Assembly: GCA_024685545.1 (NCBI GenBank)
Contig: JAIKVR010000025.1
Coordinates: 1-37,735, forward strand
DNA length: 37,735 bases
DNA from: Eubacteriales bacterium
Lineage (GTDB): Bacteria; Bacillota; Clostridia; Eubacteriales; Anaerofustaceae
Direction of reading: 5' to 3'
Shown here: piece after piece, positions 32,972 to 37,735 of the stretch
Numbering within the stretch: position 1 is the stretch's first letter
Layout: the number at the start of each line of letters is the position of its first letter
Program-made: the position numbers and the translations under genes
The notes under the pieces: model-generated
Seen by the model: the letters and a program-made list of their open reading frames with translations, nothing else
Told to the model about the DNA's origin: nothing
Databases searched by the model: none

Positions 32972-34153
32972 ATGAAAAAGCTCTTAGCTGCTGTTCTTGC
33001 CGCCATGATGCTCTTCTCCTTCGCCGCCTGCGGTGGCGGAGGCGGAGGTAAAGAGGAAGGGACTATAAAAGTCGGTATCCTCGGACCTCATACAGGCGAT
33101 CTTGCCGTTTACGGACTGGCTGTCCGCTACGGCGCTGAAATGTATTTCAACAAAGTAAATGAAGCCGGAGGAGTTAACGGCAAAAAGGTCGAAGTAGTGG
33201 TCTATGACGACCAGGGCGACTCCACGATGGCAGTCACAGGCTTCACCAGCCTGGTGGATTCAGGCATCGTTGCTCTGGTAGGTGAAGTGACCACCGGCAA
33301 CTGCCGCGCCGTTGTCGATGAAGCTTTCCCGATCAACATGCCGATGGTAACAGCTTCTGCTACCGCTACCTCCATCACCTATGATGAAGATACAAAGACC
33401 GTATTCACCAACGTGTTCCGCACATGCTTCATCGATGCTTACCAGGGATCCAAGATGGCAGACTTTGCCTTCAATGAGCTCGGCGCCAAGACCGCTGCGG
33501 TCCTCTATCTCTCAGGCGATGACTATACCCAGGGCCTGGCCCAGGCATTCGTCGATAAGTGCGTAGAGAACGGTATGAGCGTTGTCGCACAGGAAGCTTT
33601 CTCTTCCGGAGATGTGGACTTCAACGCACAGCTGACAAAGATCATGAAGGCTGCTCCCGATGTAGTGTTCCTGCCCAACTACTACGAGGATGACGGCATG
33701 ATCGTTACTCAGGCCAGAAAGCTCGGCCTCACCTGCACTCTGCTCGGAGGAGACGGATGGGCCGGTATCGAAAAGTACGCTTCAGCGGCAGATCTGGAAG
33801 GCTGCTTCTATTCTTCGGCCTATGCTGCCGGATCCACTCCCGAACTGAAGGCTTTCGAAGAAGAATTCAAAGCTACATACAGCGAGGATTACCTGAACTC
33901 CTTTGCGGCTACCGCCTATGATGCAGCCATGGTCGTGGTTGCCGGTCTTGAGGCAGCTGAAAAATCCGGTGCCGAAGTCGGCAGCGATGATTACAAGAAG
34001 GCTGTTATCGATGGCATCCGCACAGGCAGCGCAGGGGTCAAGGGACTTACCAGCCCCAGCGGCTACTCCTTCGATGAGTTCAACAACCCGGAAAAGGATG
34101 TCGTCATCATCACCCTGAAGGACGGCGTTCCGACATATCACATGAACTACTAA
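32972..34153 (+). CDS. livJ: Branched-chain amino-acid ABC transporter substrate-binding lipoprotein
   Basis: A 393-residue Peripla_BP_6 binding protein. A lipoprotein signal peptide ends in the lipobox FAAC with Cys20 as the lipidated residue, followed by a glycine-rich tether. IKVGILGPHTGDLAVYGLAVRYGAEMYFNKVNEA would be lobe 1; the start of that segment (KVGILGPHTGDLA) and VYDDQGD are typical of LivJ/LivK. AGGGGG stands 10 bases ahead of the ATG. It is the first gene of livJHMGF. A large hairpin after it should lower read-through into the permease genes, so the binding protein is made in excess. Leucine/isoleucine/valine are the likely ligands; other amides or amino acids are possible in this family. 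Confidence 0.93.
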   Translation: MKKLLAAVLAAMMLFSFAACGGGGGGKEEGTIKVGILGPHTGDLAVYGLAVRYGAEMYFNKVNEAGGVNGKKVEVVVYDDQGDSTMAVTGFTSLVDSGIVALVGEVTTGNCRAVVDEAFPINMPMVTASATATSITYDEDTKTVFTNVFRTCFIDAYQGSKMADFAFNELGAKTAAVLYLSGDDYTQGLAQAFVDKCVENGMSVVAQEAFSSGDVDFNAQLTKIMKAAPDVVFLPNYYEDDGMIVTQARKLGLTCTLLGGDGWAGIEKYASAADLEGCFYSSAYAAGSTPELKAFEEEFKATYSEDYLNSFAATAYDAAMVVVAGLEAAEKSGAEVGSDDYKKAVIDGIRTGSAGVKGLTSPSGYSFDEFNNPEKDVVIITLKDGVPTYHMNY

Positions 34154-34192
34154 TCACAGACAATCAAGACAGTACTTGATTCTAAAGGGATC

Positions 34193-34225
34193 GTGCAAAG
34201 CGGCTTTAAGCCGCTTTGCACCTTT
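34193..34225 (+). terminator. Strong hairpin between livJ and livH, probable partial terminator
   Basis: Perfect 12-bp stem GTGCAAAGCGGC / GCCGCTTTGCAC with loop TTTAA and tail CTTTTG. The interrupted short T-tract suggests leaky termination or mRNA 3'-end protection of livJ rather than full stop. Confidence 0.75.
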
Positions 34226-34259
34226 TGTGTATAAAAACCGCAAAGGAATAATATCCGGC

Positions 34260-35147
34260 ATGTCCACATTTTCTCTTATAATAAAACAGATCATCAACGG
34301 ATTGCAGCTGGGCAGCATTTTCGCTCTCGTGGCTGTCGGCTACAGTATGGTCTATGGAATAATCCGCCTGCTTAATTTCGCCCATTGCGACATTATTATG
34401 GTGGGAGCGTATATCGCATGGTTCTTCATGACGAACTTCGCGAATATGCCTATCATAGCCGTAGTAGCTTCTATCCTCGGATGCACGCTTCTGGGTGTCA
34501 CCATAGAAAAAGTTGCATATAAGCCGCTCCGTTCTTCACCGAGGATATCCCTTCTCATTACCGCCATCGGCATAAGCTACCTGCTGGAAAATACAGCGCA
34601 GCTCGTGCTTGGCGCAGCGGCGAAGAAAGTGCCCGGATTCTTTACCGCCGAGACCATACGCATCGGTCAGGTCACAGTATCAACAGCTTCTCTCGTAACA
34701 ATAGCCGTGCTGGCCGTTTCGATGGTCCTTTTAACTCTTCTGGTCCAGAAAACAAAACTCGGAAGGGCGATGCGCGCCGTGTCCGAGGACGCCGAAACAG
34801 CTCAGTTGATGGGAACCAACATCAACGGGACGATCTCGTTCACCTTCGCTGTCGGATCCGCTTTGGCCGGAATCGGCAGCGTGCTGTACTGCTGCGCATA
34901 TCCGCAGGTCTCGCCGACGATGGGCTCAATGCTCGGATTGAAAGCATTCGTAGCCGCGGTGCTCGGAGGCATCGGATCCATTCCCGGGGCAATGATCGGC
35001 GGATTTATGATCGGATTGACTGAGGTATTCGTATCCGCCATCGGCCTTTCCACATGGAAAGACGCGGTGGTGTTTCTTATACTCATTATCATATTACTGG
35101 TCAAGCCCTCCGGAATACTGGGCAAGACCGTGAGCGAGAAGGTGTAA
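34260..35147 (+). CDS. livH: Branched-chain amino-acid ABC transporter permease LivH
   Basis: A 295-residue integral membrane permease of the LivH type. FSLIIKQIINGLQLGSIFAL, then VGYSMVYGIIRLLNFAH, are the classic first helices; GTNINGTISFTFAVGSALAG is the cytoplasmic coupling loop with the following helix. A longer frame begins at 34176 but would run through the livJ-livH hairpin, so the ATG at 34260, with AAAGGAA ahead, is chosen. It forms the translocation pore with LivM. Confidence 0.93.
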   Translation: MSTFSLIIKQIINGLQLGSIFALVAVGYSMVYGIIRLLNFAHCDIIMVGAYIAWFFMTNFANMPIIAVVASILGCTLLGVTIEKVAYKPLRSSPRISLLITAIGISYLLENTAQLVLGAAAKKVPGFFTAETIRIGQVTVSTASLVTIAVLAVSMVLLTLLVQKTKLGRAMRAVSEDAETAQLMGTNINGTISFTFAVGSALAGIGSVLYCCAYPQVSPTMGSMLGLKAFVAAVLGGIGSIPGAMIGGFMIGLTEVFVSAIGLSTWKDAVVFLILIIILLVKPSGILGKTVSEKV

Positions 35148-35150
35148 GGC

Positions 35151-36155
35151 ATGAAGAAAAAATTCAATCTTCCCGTACGCCAGCTTGCAACTGTCGGAGC
35201 ATTCGCGCTCTTCCTTCTTCTGGGTAATTTCCTGATGGCAAAGAAAATCATCGGGCTGTACTATACAAAGGTGCTGATGGTGGCTGCGATAAACATGATC
35301 CTGGCAGTTTCCCTGAACATAGCTACAGGCTTTCTCGGCCAGCTACCTCTCGGCAGTGCAGGCTTCATGGCTGTAGGAGCCTATACCAGCGCGATTATTA
35401 TGCGCAAGGTCACCTTCGTGAGCCCCGCACTGGCTTTTCCCGTATGCATCATCATCGGCGGTCTGGCTGCGGCCCTGTGCGGGTTCATCATCGGTCTGCC
35501 CGCACTGCGCCTAAAAGGCGATTACATAGCTATCATCACACTCGGTTTCGCCGAGATCATCAGGATAGTGATACTTAATATAGACAGCGCTCTCGGGATC
35601 ACTCTTACCTACGGTGCGAGCAACCTGAAGAATATCCCGAAAACCACCACTTTCACGAACGCTTTCATATGGGTATTCATCGTCTGTTACCTGGTCAGCG
35701 CGCTCATGAAGTCCCGCCACGGACGGGCGATCCTTTCGATCAGAGACAACGAGATTGCCGCGGAGTCCTGCGGCATCAACCTGACATATTACAAAACGAT
35801 GGCTTTTATCGTGTACGCATTCTTCACCGGCATCGGAGGCGCCCTTTACGCAGGTTACTTAGGGATACTCAACCCCTCAGGTTTTTCCTTCGCCAAGTCT
35901 ATAGACATACTGGTCATGGTGGTTCTTGGCGGAATGGGTTCCATGACAGGCTCAGTGATCTCCGCAGCGGTGCTCACAATTGTGCCGGAGATACTGCATG
36001 CCTTTTCCGACTACCGCATGATCGTTTATTCCCTGCTTCTGATCGTCGTCATGATCTTCAGACCCGCGGGGCTGATGGGCAATAAGGAATTCAGCATGGA
36101 TATGCTGACAGGCCTGTTTAAGAAAAAAGCGAAGGGAGAGCGGAGTAAGAAATGA
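35151..36155 (+). CDS. livM: Branched-chain amino-acid ABC transporter permease LivM
   Basis: A 334-residue polytopic permease of the LivM type. SLNIATGFLGQLPLGSAGFM and RLKGDYIAIITLGFAEIIRI are diagnostic for the family; SIRDNEIAAESCGINLTYYK is the coupling loop to the ATPases. It starts 3 bases after livH and ends with an ATGA overlap with livG, so translation is coupled. The basic C-terminus (FKKKAKGERSKK) is cytoplasmic. Confidence 0.94.
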   Translation: MKKKFNLPVRQLATVGAFALFLLLGNFLMAKKIIGLYYTKVLMVAAINMILAVSLNIATGFLGQLPLGSAGFMAVGAYTSAIIMRKVTFVSPALAFPVCIIIGGLAAALCGFIIGLPALRLKGDYIAIITLGFAEIIRIVILNIDSALGITLTYGASNLKNIPKTTTFTNAFIWVFIVCYLVSALMKSRHGRAILSIRDNEIAAESCGINLTYYKTMAFIVYAFFTGIGGALYAGYLGILNPSGFSFAKSIDILVMVVLGGMGSMTGSVISAAVLTIVPEILHAFSDYRMIVYSLLLIVVMIFRPAGLMGNKEFSMDMLTGLFKKKAKGERSKK

Positions 36156-36988
36156 GCAGACTCGTTCCTACGCCGTCTACCGGCGTCATACCCGAGAGGG
36201 ATCTCGGCAAGACCCCCGTTCTGGAGGTCGTCCGCCTCGGGATCGATTTCGGCGGTCTCACTGCCGTCGACGATTTCACGATCACTGTCGGTCCTACGGA
36301 GATATGCGGACTTATCGGTCCCAACGGAGCCGGAAAAACGACAGTATTCAACCTTCTGACGAACGTCTATCAGCCGACCAGGGGCACTATCCTGCTCAAC
36401 GGAGTTCCCACACAGGGAAAGAGCGTCCATGAAGTAAACAAAATGGGCATCGCCCGTACATTCCAGAACGTTCGCCTTTTCAAGGAGATGAGCGTAGAGG
36501 ATAACGTATTGATCGGACTTCATAATTCGATGAATTACAATATCTTCGAATCGTTCTGCAAGATGCCGCGCTATATCAGGGAAGAAAAAAGGAGCCACGA
36601 AAAAGCCATGGAACTGCTTTCCATCTTCAATATGGAACACCTCGCGGAAGACAGGGCAGGCAGTCTCCCTTACGGCGTGCAGAGAAGACTGGAGATATTG
36701 AGGGCATTGGCTACCGACCCTTCCATCATCCTTCTGGATGAGCCAGCCGCAGGGATGAACCCCAACGAAACGGAAGCTCTCATGCAGAATATACAAAAGA
36801 TACGGGACACCTTCAGGATCGCCGTTATGCTTATCGAGCATGATATGAACCTTGTCATGGGTATCTGCGAAGGCATCGCCGTGCTCAACTACGGACGTAT
36901 TATCGCCAAGGGCACGCCTGACGAGATAAAATCCAATCCTCAGGTCATCGAAGCCTATCTGGGAAACAGGAGGAACGAAGGTGCTTAA
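36152..36988 (+). CDS. livG: Branched-chain amino-acid ABC transporter ATP-binding protein LivG
   Basis: A 278-residue ATPase. Walker A is GPNGAGKTT, the Q-loop region is ARTFQNVRLF, the signature is LPYGVQRRLEI and Walker B is IILLDEPAAGMNPNE, followed by the switch His in LIEHDM. The long NMNYNIFESF-type helical insert (about residues 130-155) is characteristic of LivG compared with LivF. An extra 20-residue N-terminal extension (MSRLVPTPSTGVIPER) precedes the domain. It overlaps livM by four bases and livF by eight. Confidence 0.94.
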   Translation: MSRLVPTPSTGVIPERDLGKTPVLEVVRLGIDFGGLTAVDDFTITVGPTEICGLIGPNGAGKTTVFNLLTNVYQPTRGTILLNGVPTQGKSVHEVNKMGIARTFQNVRLFKEMSVEDNVLIGLHNSMNYNIFESFCKMPRYIREEKRSHEKAMELLSIFNMEHLAEDRAGSLPYGVQRRLEILRALATDPSIILLDEPAAGMNPNETEALMQNIQKIRDTFRIAVMLIEHDMNLVMGICEGIAVLNYGRIIAKGTPDEIKSNPQVIEAYLGNRRNEGA

Positions 36989-37682
36989 AGTCGAGAATAT
37001 CAACGTCTATTACGACAATATCCACGCGATTAAAAATCTGTCCTTCGAGGTCAATGACGGGGAGATCGTCACTTTGATCGGAGCGAACGGAGCCGGCAAA
37101 TCCACGACCCTCAAGACAATCTCCGGGATACTTCGTCCGAAGACGGGAACTATCGTTTTCGAGAACGAGGAAATACAGACCATGGCTCCTCACAAGATCG
37201 TCTCCAAGGGACTCGTGCAGGTTCCGGAAGGACGGAGAATGTTCCAGAATCTGACTGTGGAAGAGAACCTGGAGATGGGAGCGTATACGCTGACTAAAGG
37301 CGAAATACCCGATATGATCGAGGATATCTTTACACGTTTTCCGCGTTTAAAGGAACGCCGCAAACAGGTAGCAGGCACCCTTTCAGGAGGAGAGCAGCAG
37401 ATGCTGGCAATGGGGCGCGGTCTTATGAGCCGTCCTAAGTTGCTGATGCTGGATGAACCATCCATGGGTCTGGCGCCTCTTCTCGTCGATCAGGTATTCG
37501 ATATCATCACTGAGATGCATGCGGCAGGAGTCACGATCTTATTGGTCGAGCAGAATGCTAGAATGGCTCTTCAGGTTGCTGACCGGGGATATGTCCTGGA
37601 GACTGGAAAGATTGCTCTTTATGGCACAGGGAAGGAATTGAGTGAGAGCGAACAAGTCAAAAAAGCCTACTTGGGCGGCTGA
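36981..37682 (+). CDS. livF: Branched-chain amino-acid ABC transporter ATP-binding protein LivF
   Basis: A 233-residue ATPase, partner of LivG. Walker A is GANGAGKST, the signature is LSGGEQQMLAMGRGL, and Walker B is LLMLDEPSMGLAPLLV. The start is GTG at 36981 with AGGAGG about 8 bases ahead and lies inside the end of livG. It is the last gene of the importer operon. The last 53 bases of the window after its stop hold no feature I can support. Confidence 0.94.
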   Translation: MLKVENINVYYDNIHAIKNLSFEVNDGEIVTLIGANGAGKSTTLKTISGILRPKTGTIVFENEEIQTMAPHKIVSKGLVQVPEGRRMFQNLTVEENLEMGAYTLTKGEIPDMIEDIFTRFPRLKERRKQVAGTLSGGEQQMLAMGRGLMSRPKLLMLDEPSMGLAPLLVDQVFDIITEMHAAGVTILLVEQNARMALQVADRGYVLETGKIALYGTGKELSESEQVKKAYLGG

Positions 37683-37735
37683 CGGGATAAAAAGACCTTA
37701 TACCACTATCGTTGCCGTCAGAGCTAATCTTCTCA

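Noticed and set aside
34176..34259. N-terminal extension of LivH from 34176
   Set aside because: The extension would be translated through the livJ-livH hairpin and has no homologous sequence; the family start MSTFSLIIKQ at 34260 fits.

Overview
The window looks like chromosomal DNA of an anaerobic, Gram-positive-type Firmicute (Bacillota, Clostridia; an Anaerovoracaceae/Eubacteriales-like relative is my guess). The reasons are strong Shine-Dalgarno sites, sigma-A-like promoters, many intrinsic terminators, recF-gyrB-gyrA synteny, a MurT/GatD-type cell-wall pair, a CsoR/CopA pair, an acetyl-CoA synthase homologue and a clostridial-type IS200/IS605 element. No phage, plasmid or CRISPR genes are visible.

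Layout. 1-1.2 kb: 3' part of a GPH-family sugar symporter. 1.3-3.06 kb: an apparently intact IS200/IS605 element (tnpA, tnpB, candidate omega RNA). 3.1-4.0 kb: a TetR-type regulator gene that looks broken, a one-ended IS3-type remnant and an orphan 3' gene end. 4.0-5.5 kb: a GH1 6-phospho-beta-glucosidase. 5.5-6.5 kb (minus): an iron-sulfur flavoprotein-like reductase and a GIY-YIG-fold protein lacking its catalytic residues. 6.7-9.85 kb (minus): a tightly overlapping operon murT-like/gatD-like/alr, in which the GatD-like subunit has lost both its catalytic Cys and His. 9.9-12 kb: a SAM methyltransferase and a DUF2974/Mbeg1-like hydrolase. 12.1-15.1 kb: a copper-responsive operon, csoR and copA, with two exact operator palindromes and a C-terminal CopZ-like domain that has its own internal ribosome binding site and start. 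15.1-15.7 kb: a GNAT acetyltransferase. 15.8-18.8 kb: an orphan acetyl-CoA synthase beta subunit (AcsB/CdhC family), divergent from a UPF0280 gene; its A-cluster keeps the four cubane cysteines but has Ala-Glu-Cys where the nickel-binding Cys-Gly-Cys should be. 18.8-20.65 kb (minus): typA/bipA. 20.9-29.2 kb: recF-gyrB-gyrA followed, with overlapping start/stop codons, by a short DtxR-type regulator and a RecB-nuclease/XPD-helicase fusion. 29.3-32.5 kb (minus): a membrane-anchored PIG-L deacetylase behind tRNA-Ser(CGA), and a PepV-like dipeptidase. 32.6-32.9 kb: a 54-residue membrane protein gene with its own promoter and terminator. 32.97-37.68 kb: a complete branched-chain amino-acid ABC importer operon livJHMGF.

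How the parts fit. Most of the window is core (replication topology, translation GTPase, amino-acid import, copper export). The less ordinary parts are three proteins that keep a well known fold but have lost or changed catalytic residues (AcsB-like, GatD-like, GIY-YIG-like), the CopA-CopZ arrangement, the nuclease-helicase in the gyrase operon, and the small membrane protein gene. The strongest candidates for undescribed biology are the CODH-free AcsB homologue with a remodelled metal site next to UPF0280, and the MurT-GatD-Alr operon with a non-glutaminase GatD. Family assignments come from reading motifs and from memory of reference sequences; no searches were run.
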